Below are positions 15,313 to 23,543 of a stretch of 64,000 bases of DNA, piece by piece. The translations under genes were made by a program, and so were the position numbers. The notes beneath the pieces are model-generated. The model saw nothing but the letters and a program-made list of their open reading frames with translations. It had not been told where the DNA came from and did not search any database. Each line of letters begins with the position of its first letter. Within the stretch, counting starts at the first letter, position 1. Location: positions 110,677 through 174,676 of the forward strand of contig NZ_JADWPD010000016.1 in NCBI RefSeq assembly GCF_017308975.1. The letters run 5' to 3'. This DNA is from Amycolatopsis sp. MtRt-6. GTDB lineage: Bacteria > Actinomycetota > Actinomycetes > Mycobacteriales > Pseudonocardiaceae.

Positions 15313-16932
15313 ATGCTCGTCGCGCTGGCCCTGACCCTCTGGGCGATCTACTGCACGTACGACGGCCTCGGGCCGTTCCTCGTCTACGCCCAGCGCCCGC
15401 TCATCGCCGGCTCGGTGGCCGGGCTCATCACCGGGCACCCGCTGCTCGGCCTGCTCATCGGCGCGACGCTGGAGCTCGCCGCGCTCGGCGTCTACACCTA
15501 CGGCGGCGCCACCATCCCGGACTACCAGACCGGCGCGATCGTCGGCACCGCGCTGGCCGCGGGTGCCGCCGGCGACGCCGCCGCGCAGGCCGCGATCGGC
15601 ATCGGCGTCGGGCTGCCCGCGGCGATCCTGCTCTCGGCGCTGGACCCGGTCGGCAAGATGGTCACCACCGCGCTGGTGCACCGGGCCGACGGCTACGCCG
15701 CCGACGGCAACGCCCGCGGCCTGGCGATGATCCACTGGGTCAGCCTGGTCCCGTGGGTGGCGGTGCGCGCGATCCCGACGTTCCTCGCCGCGCTCGCCGC
15801 GTCCGGCGGGCTGGTCAAGGACATCACCGCGAGCATCCCGGCCGGGTTCGTGCAGGGCATGACGCTGGCCGGCTCGCTGCTGCCGGCCGTCGGCTTCGCG
15901 CTGCTGCTCGGCATGATGGAGCTCTCGCGGTACTGGTACCTGCTGCTCATCGGGTTCGTCGGGTTCGCCTACCTGCACCTGCCGGTGCTGGGGATCGCGC
16001 TGATCGGCGTCGCGGTCGCGATGCTGTTCGTGACGCTCAAGCGCGACGAACCGGTGCTCGCCGTGCCCGGACCGCCCGCCGAGGAATCCACAGTGGACCG
16101 ACGGCTGACGAAGCAGGACCTGCGGCGGGTGTTCCGCCGGTACTTCTGGTCGAGCCAGATCTCCTGGAACTACGAGCGGATGCAGGCACTCGGGTTCGCG
16201 TATGCGATGGAGCCCGCGCTGCGCCGGCTCTACCCGGAAAAGGCCGACTACGTCGCCGGCCTGCAGCGGCACCTGCAGTTCTTCAACACCTCGGTGCTCG
16301 TCGGCGGCCCGCTGATCCTCGGCTCCAGCGTCGCGCTCGAAGAAGCGGGCACGCCGAAGTCGGCGGCGAGCACGAAGATCGCGCTGATGGGGCCGATGGC
16401 CGGCATCGGCGACACCGTCGTCTTCGCGCTGTACAACAGCATCGTCTTCACCATGGGCGCGTCGTGGGCGTTGCAGGGCAACTGGCTGGGGCCCGCCTTC
16501 GCCGCCGTCATGGTGCTCGTGCCGTACGCGCTGGTGCGGCGCTGGCAGTTCGGGTTCGCCTACCGCGAAGGGAAGCGGCTGGCCGGGCACCTCGCCGCCG
16601 GCGCGCTCGCGCGCGTCGCACAGGGGGCGACCGTGCTCGGCTTCGTCGTCCTCGGCGGGTTCATCCCGTCGAGCGTCAAGGTCGTCACCACGCTGACCTA
16701 CCGGCAGACCACCACGGTCCAGGGGCAGCCGGTGACGCAGGCGGTGGCGATCCAGGACCGGCTCGACGAACTGCTGCCGTTCCTGCTCCCGGTGCTCGTC
16801 ACGGCCGGGGTCTACCTGCTGACGGTCAAGGCACGGCTGCGGCCGGTCTGGGTCATCGGCATCGTGGTTGTGGTCGGGGTCGTCCTGGGGTGGCTCGGCT
16901 GGTTCGCGCCATCGGCCCCGGCGAAGAGTTAG
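15313..16932 (+). CDS. fused PTS EIIC-EIID permease, mannose family
   Basis: 539 residues. Residues 1-250 are the EIIC channel (YAQRPLIAGSVAGLITGHPLLGLLIGATLELAALG, with PDYQTGAIVGTALA). After a Pro/Glu-rich linker comes EIID from about residue 265 (LTKQDLRRVFRRYFWSSQISWNYERMQALGFAYAM, GDTVVFALYNSIV), ending in a membrane anchor. These are separate proteins in the classical ManY/ManZ system; the single chain forces a 1:1 ratio. There is no frameshift or stop at the junction. It begins 6 nt after the EIIB stop without a good ribosome-binding site, so coupling is likely. Confidence 0.87.
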   Translation: MLVALALTLWAIYCTYDGLGPFLVYAQRPLIAGSVAGLITGHPLLGLLIGATLELAALGVYTYGGATIPDYQTGAIVGTALAAGAAGDAAAQAAIGIGVGLPAAILLSALDPVGKMVTTALVHRADGYAADGNARGLAMIHWVSLVPWVAVRAIPTFLAALAASGGLVKDITASIPAGFVQGMTLAGSLLPAVGFALLLGMMELSRYWYLLLIGFVGFAYLHLPVLGIALIGVAVAMLFVTLKRDEPVLAVPGPPAEESTVDRRLTKQDLRRVFRRYFWSSQISWNYERMQALGFAYAMEPALRRLYPEKADYVAGLQRHLQFFNTSVLVGGPLILGSSVALEEAGTPKSAASTKIALMGPMAGIGDTVVFALYNSIVFTMGASWALQGNWLGPAFAAVMVLVPYALVRRWQFGFAYREGKRLAGHLAAGALARVAQGATVLGFVVLGGFIPSSVKVVTTLTYRQTTTVQGQPVTQAVAIQDRLDELLPFLLPVLVTAGVYLLTVKARLRPVWVIGIVVVVGVVLGWLGWFAPSAPAKS

Positions 16933-16941
16933 GAGTCGTCC

Positions 16942-17331
16942 ATGTCCGTCCCGATCATCCTCGCCGGCCACGGCCGGCTGCCCTCCGGCGTCGGGGAAGC
17001 CGCCGAAATGATCCTCGGCCCGCAGTCGCGGCTGAAGGTCTGCGAGCTGAGCCCCCGCGACAGCCCGGAGGAGTTCGGCGCCCGCGTGCTCGCGCTGGCC
17101 GGCGACGCCGCGGGCGTGCTCGTGCTCGCCGACCTGCACGGCGGCTCGCCGTTCAACGCCGTCCGCACGCTCGCCGCCGGGCACCCGCGCCTCCAGCTGG
17201 TTTCGGGGCTGAACCTGCCGATGCTGCTGGAAGTCCTGCTGCACACGACCGACGACGTCACCGAGCTGGCCGGGGTGGCTCGCGCCGCCGGCCGCGACGG
17301 CGTCGTCGACGTCCTGGAATCGACCTGGTGA
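16942..17331 (+). CDS. PTS EIIA, mannose family
   Basis: 129 residues, the ManX-type EIIA domain. His10 in ILAGHGRLPSG is the residue phosphorylated by HPr, and DLHGGSPFN is the second conserved loop. It is a separate protein, not fused to EIIB. General PTS components (enzyme I, HPr) are not in this window and must be elsewhere. The stop overlaps the hydrolase start by 4 nt. Confidence 0.88.
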   Translation: MSVPIILAGHGRLPSGVGEAAEMILGPQSRLKVCELSPRDSPEEFGARVLALAGDAAGVLVLADLHGGSPFNAVRTLAAGHPRLQLVSGLNLPMLLEVLLHTTDDVTELAGVARAAGRDGVVDVLESTW

Positions 17332-18638
17332 CCGCCGCGCTCCTGCTCGCCGCGCAAGACGTCCGGATCACGCCGGGACCCGGGCACCCGCTCGGCGGCT
17401 ACCTGGCCCGGCACGGCGTGGCGACCGGCACGCACGACGACCTCGAGGCGTCCCTGATCTGGCTGTCCACCGAGGACGACCCCGGCGTGGTGTGGGTGGC
17501 GCTGGACGCCCTCGCCGTCGACGCCGGGCTGACCCGCACCCTGGCCGACGCCGTCGCCGCGGCGGTGGACATCGACCCGGACCGGGTGCTCGTCTGCGCG
17601 TCGCACACGCACTCCGGGCCCGAGGGCTGGACCGGTCCGCTGCACCCCGGCCTGCCGGGGCGGCGCGACCCCGGGCTGGTCGGCGGCATGGCGGAGAAGG
17701 TCACCGGCGCGGCGCTGCGGCTGCGGGCCTGCCGCGGCCGGGTCCGGGCCCGCTGGCACGCGGGTTCGACGGAAGCCGTCGGCGGCAACCGCTACCGGCC
17801 CGACGGGCCGCACGACACGTCGTTCGGCGTGCTCGAACTGCGGCACGACGACGGCAGGCCGGCCGCGCTGCTGTTCGACTACGCCAGCCACCCCACGGTG
17901 CTCGGCCCGGACAACCTCGCCTGGTCGGCGGACTGGCCGGGCGCGACCCGCCGCGAGCTGGCCACGCTGGTCGGCCAGCCGGTCGCGGCCTTCCTGCAGG
18001 GCGCGGCGGGCGACGCGAGCTCCCGGTTCGTCCGCCGGGGTCGTGACCACGCCGAGGTCCGCACGCTCGGCGGCCACCTCGCGACGTCGATCGCGCGCAC
18101 GCTGACGGCGGTGTCGCCACCGGCCGCGGCGGCCGGCCCGGTCCGGCTGACCCGGTCGACGCTGCACCTGCCCTACCGCGACATCCCGTCACTGGAGGAC
18201 AGCCTCCGGCTGCGGCAGGCGGCGGAGGCGGAGTGGCAGCGCGAGCTGGCCCGCCACGGGGAGGACCACCCGGCGGTCCGGATCGCCCAGACCCGCTACG
18301 AGGGCTGCGCGATGCTGGCGACGATGGCGGCGGGCGGCCGGCCGACGGGCTGCGCCGAGGTGCCGGTCAGCGTGGTGTCGCTCGGGGAGATCGCCTGGCT
18401 GCACACGCCGTTCGAGCTGTTCGCGTCCCTGGGCCTGCGCATCCGCCGCGGCAGCCCGTTCCGCCACACCCGGGTGATCGGCTACACCGACGGGTACCTG
18501 GGGTACCTGCCGGACGCCGAGGCCCACCGGGACGGGATCTACGAGTCGTACGTGACGCTGTTCGACCCGGAGGCCGCGGACGAGCTGGTGGAGCACTGCC
18601 TGAAGGTGCTGCGGGCGCACCAGGTCAGCCGCTGCTGA
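17328..18638 (+). CDS. neutral-ceramidase-fold hydrolase of PTS operon
   Basis: 436 residues, no signal peptide. The N-terminal part matches the neutral/alkaline ceramidase N-domain: VRITPGPGHPLGGYLARHGVATG, the metal and nucleophile region CASHTHSGPEG, DYASHPTVLG, and QGAAGDASSRF. The family hydrolyses amide or ester bonds of N-acylated compounds. The short form lacks the C-terminal beta domain of true ceramidases. Being cytosolic and coupled to a sugar importer, it may cleave the phosphorylated product of the PTS, for example an acyl group; that is inference. The GTG at 17328 overlaps the EIIA stop, and an in-frame upstream extension is chance. Confidence 0.75.
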   Translation: MTAALLLAAQDVRITPGPGHPLGGYLARHGVATGTHDDLEASLIWLSTEDDPGVVWVALDALAVDAGLTRTLADAVAAAVDIDPDRVLVCASHTHSGPEGWTGPLHPGLPGRRDPGLVGGMAEKVTGAALRLRACRGRVRARWHAGSTEAVGGNRYRPDGPHDTSFGVLELRHDDGRPAALLFDYASHPTVLGPDNLAWSADWPGATRRELATLVGQPVAAFLQGAAGDASSRFVRRGRDHAEVRTLGGHLATSIARTLTAVSPPAAAAGPVRLTRSTLHLPYRDIPSLEDSLRLRQAAEAEWQRELARHGEDHPAVRIAQTRYEGCAMLATMAAGGRPTGCAEVPVSVVSLGEIAWLHTPFELFASLGLRIRRGSPFRHTRVIGYTDGYLGYLPDAEAHRDGIYESYVTLFDPEAADELVEHCLKVLRAHQVSRC

Positions 18639-18648
18639 GCCGGCCAGC

Positions 18649-19419
18649 TCAGGTCGCCGGGCTGCGCCGGGCCTGGGTGAAGACCGTGTAGCGGTCCGCC
18701 CGGTACAGCGACCGGCCCGCTTCGATGACGCCGCCGCTCTGGTCGTGCAGCGTGCCCTCGATGATCAGGCACGGCTGGGTGGCTTCGATGCCGAGCAGGG
18801 CGGCGTCGTTGCTGGTGGGCAGGACCGCGGAGATCGCCGTGTCGTTCCACTCCGGGCGCACGCCCCAGCGTTCCTCGATCGTGCGGTGCAGGGACTGGGT
18901 TTCCCAGTCGAACAGCTCGATGTCCGGGAAGCGGTCGACGGACAGGTTGGTGCGCTCCACCGCGAACGGCTCGTCTTCGACGTAGCGGAGGCGTTCCAGC
19001 CGGAACACCCGGGCGCCCGGCGGCACGTTCAGCCGTCCCGCGATGCGCGGGCCCGCGCTTTCGACTTCGGCGTGCAGCACCTTCGTCTTCGGCACGACGC
19101 CGCGGGCCTGCATGTCCTCGGTGAACGAGGTCAGCATGTCGATGTGCGCCGCCTGCCGTTCGGCGGTGAAGGTGGCGGTGCCGTGCTGGCGGTAGAGGAC
19201 GCCGTCCGCGACGAGGCGGTTGATTTCCTGCCGCACGGTGCCGCGGGCCACCTGGAAGTGCTCGGCGAGGAACCGTTCGGACGGCATGAGCCGGCCCGGC
19301 CCGGCCTCCGTCGCGACGCTTTCCAGGATCTCGCGCAGCTGGTCGCCTTTCGGCCGCCCCGGCTGCAGCGCGTCCGGAAGGCGCAGATCGCTCGCGGCGA
19401 CGTGTTTCGGACGGGGCAT
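18649..19419 (-). CDS. GntR-family (HutC/UTRA) regulator of PTS cluster
   Basis: 256 residues. N-terminal winged helix (GDQLREILESVATEAGPGRLMPSERFLAEHFQVARGTVRQEINRLVADGVLYRQHGTATF) and C-terminal UTRA ligand domain (DMLTSFTEDMQARG, FRLERLRYVEDEPFAVERTNL). UTRA domains bind sugar phosphates or amino sugars, so the ligand is probably a PTS product. ATG 19419 begins MPRPKH; the frame stays open upstream but that part is low-complexity. It ends 10 nt from the convergent hydrolase gene. The half-site before its ATG suggests autoregulation. Confidence 0.86.
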   Translation of the reverse strand: MPRPKHVAASDLRLPDALQPGRPKGDQLREILESVATEAGPGRLMPSERFLAEHFQVARGTVRQEINRLVADGVLYRQHGTATFTAERQAAHIDMLTSFTEDMQARGVVPKTKVLHAEVESAGPRIAGRLNVPPGARVFRLERLRYVEDEPFAVERTNLSVDRFPDIELFDWETQSLHRTIEERWGVRPEWNDTAISAVLPTSNDAALLGIEATQPCLIIEGTLHDQSGGVIEAGRSLYRADRYTVFTQARRSPAT

Positions 19420-19490
19420 GACTTCAGTATGTCGCGCCACGGCGACGGAGGTAACACCCGGCGCGGCTCGGCCGGAGCCGCGCGGACCGC

Positions 19491-22400
19491 TCAGCCGGTG
19501 GCGCGGTCGCCGAGGCGGGCGAGGAAGTTCGCCGCCAGCGCTTCGCCCGTCACGTGCCCGACCGCGCTGTAGAGCGCCCTCGACTCCCGGGCCGTCCCGG
19601 CGGCCAGCATCGATCGGCCCGCTGCCTCCTCGACCGCCGCCAGTCCCAGCAGTGCCTCCGCCTCGACCAGGCGGAACCCGCCCGCGCGGGCCGCGTCCAG
19701 TGCCGTGCGGGCGTGCTCGCCCGCCTCGGCCGCCCGGCCGCCCGCCGCCAGGACCCTGGCCAGCGTGGCTTCCGCCTCCGCCAGTTGTCCCTTCAACCCC
19801 GACTCCGCCGTCAGCGCCCGGGCCTCGCGCAGGACGCGTTCCGCCGCGCCGAGGTCGCCCCGGCTCTCCTCCGCCCGGCCCACCGCGATCAGCGCCGCCG
19901 CTTCGACCTGGCGGTCGCCGTCGCGGCGGACGCACGCCAGGGCCGCCTCCGCCGTCTCCACCGCCAAGGTGTGGTCGCCACGGGCTCTCTGCAGGGCGCT
20001 CACCACGTTCAGCGCCGTCGCCTCGCCGAAGCTGGAGCCGAGGTCGCGGAAGGCCGCCAGCGCCTGGTCGAGGACCTCCCCGGACTCCGCCAGCCGCCCG
20101 GTGGCCAGGAGCACCAGGCCGAGGTCGGCCAGGTTGGCCGCCTCCCAGAACGCCAGGTCCTCCTTGCGGGCCAGCGCGATCGCCTCGACCAGGCAGTCCT
20201 CGGCCTGCTCGAGCCGGCCCAGCTGCCGGTAGTGGCAGCTCAGCGAGTTCAGCGCCAGTGCCTCACCCGACCGGTTGCCCAGCTCGCGGAACAGCTGGAT
20301 CGCGCGACGGCTGTGCTCGACGGCCTCCGACAGCCGGCCGGTCCACTCCAGCATCGCCCCGAGGTTCGCCACCGCCGTGGCCTCGCACTGCCGCCAGCCG
20401 CACGCCCGGCTCGCCAGCACCGCCTTCTCCGTGTGCCGGATGCCCGCCTCGTGCTGTCCCTCGCGGAAGTACGCGCCGCCGAGGGACAGCTGGACCAGCG
20501 CTTCGGCGGGCTGTGCGCCGTGGTCCTGCGCCGCCCGCAGCACGATCGGGGCCAGCTCGAGCCACTCCGCGCGGCGGCCGTGGTCGTGGAAGAACCGCCG
20601 CAACGCGTCGGCGAGGTACCAGGCGCCGGGGTACGGCCCGCGCGCCGCCGCCTGCCGCAGCGCCGCCGACAGGTTGGGCACCTCGACGTCCAGCCAGGCC
20701 ACCGCCGACGCCGCGTCGGCGAAGACGACCGGGCTCGGCGCCGAAGGCGCGTCCTCGCGGGGCAGCGCCACGATCCGCGCGCCCAGCAGCGCGACGGCGG
20801 CGTCCGCGGCCGCGCAGTAGCCGGTGAACAGCCGCTCCCATGCCTCCTCGCGCGCGGGTTCGTCCTCCTCGGCGCGGACGCACTGCTCGGCGTAGCGGCG
20901 GGCGAGGTCGTGGAACCGGTAGCGGCGGGGCGCGTGCGCCTCGAGGAGGTTCGCCGAGATCAGCCCGCGCAGCCGCCGGGTCGCTTCCTCCACCGGCACG
21001 TCCAGCAGGGCCGCCGCGGCGATCGCCGTGAAGTCGGGCCCCGGCACCAGCGCGAGCAGCCGGAACGCCTGCCGCAGCCCGGGCGCCAGCGCCTGGTAGG
21101 ACACCGAAAACGCCTTGGCGACGGCGCTTTCGCCGCCGCCGTCGAAGCCGAGGTGGGCCAGCGGGTCGCCGCGCAGCTCGTCGACCAGCTCGCCGATGCT
21201 GGCGACGCCGGTGTTCGCCGCGGCGATCCGCAGGGCCAGCGGGTGGTGGCCGCAGAGGCGGGCCAGTTCGTCGGCGGCTTCGGGCTCGGCCGCCGTCCGG
21301 TCGCCGAGGAGGGTGGTCAGCAGGGCACGGGAGTCGGCCGCACGCAGCTGCGCCAGGCCCAGCGACCGCGCGCCGACGCGGGCGACCAGCTCGTCGAGCC
21401 GGTGGCGGCTGGTCACCAGCACCCGGCCCGACGACGGCAGCAGCGGCAGCACCTGCGTGGTGTCGCGGGCGTTGTCCAGCACCACCAGCGCCTGCCGGTC
21501 GGCCAGCAGCGAGCGGTAGAGCTTGCTCTGGTCGTCGACGCCCGGCGGCACGTCCCGCAGGTCGACGCCGAGGGTGCGCAGCAGCTGCGCGAGCGCGGCG
21601 GCGGGGGTGAGCGGCTCGTCGTCGGCGTCGAAGCCGCGCAGGTTCACGTACAGCTGGCCGTCGGGGTAACGCGTCCGCGCGGTGTGGGCCCAGTGCACGG
21701 CCAGCGCGGTCTTGCCGACGCCGGCGGTGCCGGTGATCACCCAGACCTCGCCGGGTTCGTCGAGCGCGGCCAGCTCCGGCGCCCGGCCGGCGAACCCGCG
21801 GACGTCCAGCGGCAGCTCGGCGGGCCGCGGCGGGGCGGCGGCCGGCGCCGGCTCGCCTTCGCCGCGCAGGATCCGCATCCGCAGGTCCTGCAGGGCCTGG
21901 CCGGGCTCGATGCCCAGCTCTTCGACCAGCAGATCGTGCGCCCGCGTGTACGTCTCCAAGGCTTCCGGGGTGCGGCCGCAGCGGTGCAGCGCGAGCATCA
22001 GCGCGGCCCGCAGGCGCTCGCGGAACGGGTACTCGTCGACGAGCCGCCGCAGTTCGCCGACCACCTCGCCGTGCCGTCCCGCGGCGAGCTCCTGTTCGTA
22101 CAGTTCTTCGAGCGCGACGAGCCGGCGTTCGGCCAGCGCCGGGCCCTCGTGCTCGGCCAGCGCCTCGCTCACCCCGCCGAGCGGGGTGCCTTCCCACAGC
22201 GCCAGCGCGGCCCGCAGGTGCGCGACGGCGTCCGCCCCGGAAGTGGCCCTGGCCGCGGCGACCTCGGCGTCGAACACGTCGAGGTCCCGTTCGCCGGGCG
22301 CGACCTCGATGAGGTAGCCGGGCGCGCGCCGCACGATGACGTCGCGGCCGAGCAGCTTCCGCAGTTCCGAGATGTGCACCTGCAGCCGCCCGCGGACGCT

Positions 22401-22568
22401 CGGCGGCGCGTTCTCGCCCCAGGTCAGGTCGATGAGCCGGTCTTCGGAGACCACGCGACCGGGGTTGAGCAGCAGCGCGGCCAGCACGGACGTCTGTTTC
22501 CGGCCGCCGGGGCGGACCGCGCCCGTGTCACCGAGGACCGTGACCGGTCCGAGCAGGCGGTAGCGCAA
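19491..22568 (-). CDS. AfsR/SARP-family transcriptional activator
   Basis: 1025 residues in the full AfsR order: OmpR-type winged helix (about 1-90, LLLNPGRVVSEDRLIDLTWG), bacterial transcriptional activator domain (95-240), NB-ARC ATPase (about 265-510; P-loop GTAGVGKTAL, LVVLDNARD, GHHPLALRIAA), and a long TPR array to the end. Such proteins switch on secondary-metabolism genes after ATP-dependent oligomerisation. It is divergent from the thioesterase-like gene with 87 bp between. No biosynthetic enzymes lie in the window, so its targets are elsewhere or it is an orphan. Confidence 0.9.
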   Translation of the reverse strand: MRYRLLGPVTVLGDTGAVRPGGRKQTSVLAALLLNPGRVVSEDRLIDLTWGENAPPSVRGRLQVHISELRKLLGRDVIVRRAPGYLIEVAPGERDLDVFDAEVAAARATSGADAVAHLRAALALWEGTPLGGVSEALAEHEGPALAERRLVALEELYEQELAAGRHGEVVGELRRLVDEYPFRERLRAALMLALHRCGRTPEALETYTRAHDLLVEELGIEPGQALQDLRMRILRGEGEPAPAAAPPRPAELPLDVRGFAGRAPELAALDEPGEVWVITGTAGVGKTALAVHWAHTARTRYPDGQLYVNLRGFDADDEPLTPAAALAQLLRTLGVDLRDVPPGVDDQSKLYRSLLADRQALVVLDNARDTTQVLPLLPSSGRVLVTSRHRLDELVARVGARSLGLAQLRAADSRALLTTLLGDRTAAEPEAADELARLCGHHPLALRIAAANTGVASIGELVDELRGDPLAHLGFDGGGESAVAKAFSVSYQALAPGLRQAFRLLALVPGPDFTAIAAAALLDVPVEEATRRLRGLISANLLEAHAPRRYRFHDLARRYAEQCVRAEEDEPAREEAWERLFTGYCAAADAAVALLGARIVALPREDAPSAPSPVVFADAASAVAWLDVEVPNLSAALRQAAARGPYPGAWYLADALRRFFHDHGRRAEWLELAPIVLRAAQDHGAQPAEALVQLSLGGAYFREGQHEAGIRHTEKAVLASRACGWRQCEATAVANLGAMLEWTGRLSEAVEHSRRAIQLFRELGNRSGEALALNSLSCHYRQLGRLEQAEDCLVEAIALARKEDLAFWEAANLADLGLVLLATGRLAESGEVLDQALAAFRDLGSSFGEATALNVVSALQRARGDHTLAVETAEAALACVRRDGDRQVEAAALIAVGRAEESRGDLGAAERVLREARALTAESGLKGQLAEAEATLARVLAAGGRAAEAGEHARTALDAARAGGFRLVEAEALLGLAAVEEAAGRSMLAAGTARESRALYSAVGHVTGEALAANFLARLGDRATG

Positions 22569-22655
22569 AGGTACCCCCCGGAAGACGGACCGAAGCGAAA
22601 CGGAAGTGCTGTGCGGAACCCTAACCTGCGGCCCAAGAGGGAAGGGAGGCTACGG

Positions 22656-23273
22656 GTGGACAGAGACGACGCGCAGCGCCTGTTGTTCGTCTGCTTCCCG
22701 GACGCCGGGGAAGCCGCCGGCCGCTACCGGGCCTGGCGCGATCCGCGGATCGCCGTCCAGGTCGTGGAGCTGCCCGGGCGGGGCGACCGCCGGGAGGAGC
22801 ACCCGTACCGGGACATGTGGCTGCTGGTCGAGGCCTTGGCCGCGGAGCTGGCCGACGTGCTCGAGAGCCCGCACGTGCTCTTCGGGGCCGGGCTCGGCGC
22901 CCTGGTCGCCTACCGGCTGGCGCAGCGGCGGGTGGCCGCGGGACTGGGGGTCTCGCGGGCACTCGTCGTGGCGCACCAGGCGCCGCCGTCGCGGGCCGCC
23001 AGGGCCGTGCCGGAGCAGGCGGAGCGCGCCGACGTCAGCCTGCTGGCCAGCGACGCGCACCTGCCCGTGGCCCCGCCGCTGCCGTGCCCGATCCGCGGGT
23101 TCGGCGAGCCGCACGTGATGACCGGCTGGGGGGAGCACACCAGCGCGGGGTTCGTGCTCACGCCGGCGCGGGCGCGGGACAGCGCCGCCCTGCTGCGCGA
23201 CGCTGTCCTGCGGTCGGCCTACCTGATCTCCGCCTTGGGCGTGCCGTCGGCGCCGAAGCCGGCCGAGGGATAG
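22656..23273 (+). CDS. thioesterase II-like protein lacking catalytic Ser
   Basis: 205 residues of the type II thioesterase (alpha/beta hydrolase) pattern: LLFVCFPDAGEAAGRYRAW, VVELPGRGDRREEHPYRD, then LFGAGLGALVAYRLA. The last is where active enzymes have GHSxGA; here it reads GAGLG, with Gly79 at the nucleophile position. The usual C-terminal GxHF histidine motif is also absent. It is shorter than the 240-260 residues typical of the family. The GTG 22656 has GGGAGG 8 nt upstream and is therefore translated normally. It is a pseudoenzyme, a degenerating gene, or a binding protein. Confidence 0.7.
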   Translation: MDRDDAQRLLFVCFPDAGEAAGRYRAWRDPRIAVQVVELPGRGDRREEHPYRDMWLLVEALAAELADVLESPHVLFGAGLGALVAYRLAQRRVAAGLGVSRALVVAHQAPPSRAARAVPEQAERADVSLLASDAHLPVAPPLPCPIRGFGEPHVMTGWGEHTSAGFVLTPARARDSAALLRDAVLRSAYLISALGVPSAPKPAEG

Positions 23274-23326
23274 CCGGCCTTTCTCGCGGCCGTGCCGATG
23301 ACGGCCTGGGATGCGGCGGCGCTCAT
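23219..23326 (-). CDS. candidate 35-residue small ORF
   Basis: AAAGGAG lies 7 nt before an ATG at 23326, one of the best ribosome-binding sites in the window. The ORF reads MSAAASQAVIGTAARKAGYP, continues with a Gly/Ala-rich segment and ends PKAEIR at a TAG. It has no cysteine and no signal peptide. The last 55 nt overlap the thioesterase-like gene antisense. It may be a small regulatory or precursor peptide of the AfsR neighbourhood. It could also be fortuitous. No family recognised. Confidence 0.38.
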   Translation of the reverse strand: MSAAASQAVIGTAARKAGYPSAGFGADGTPKAEIR

Positions 23327-23519
23327 GGTCTGACTCCTTTGGGCTCGGGTGCTCGCGCCCGATGCTGCCCGGACCGGCTTCCGAAACGCTTCCGTCGTCC
23401 TTTGTGGAGGATCATTCCCCGCGGGGAATTGGCGGGTCGATCGCTACATCGCACTGTGGATCGAGCCTGCCGAGGAGGTCCCGCCGCGCGGCGGTGCGCA
23501 GCGAGGACGACAGTGATTG

Positions 23520-23537
23520 TATAAGCGCTGTTATAAT
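23520..23537 (+). promoter_or_regulatory. leaderless promoter and dyad of MFS gene
   Basis: TATAAT (23532-23537) lies 6 nt before the GTG start at 23544, the distance expected for a transcript beginning at the start codon. The dyad TATAAGCGCTGTTATA (23520-23535) overlaps it and would let a repressor block the promoter. No regulator gene is adjacent. Confidence 0.5.
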
Positions 23538-23543
23538 TCGCGG

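Noticed and set aside
19491..23326. Biosynthetic gene cluster implied by AfsR-type regulator and thioesterase-like gene
   Set aside because: No NRPS, PKS, tailoring or resistance genes for a product lie around them; the thioesterase lacks its active site.
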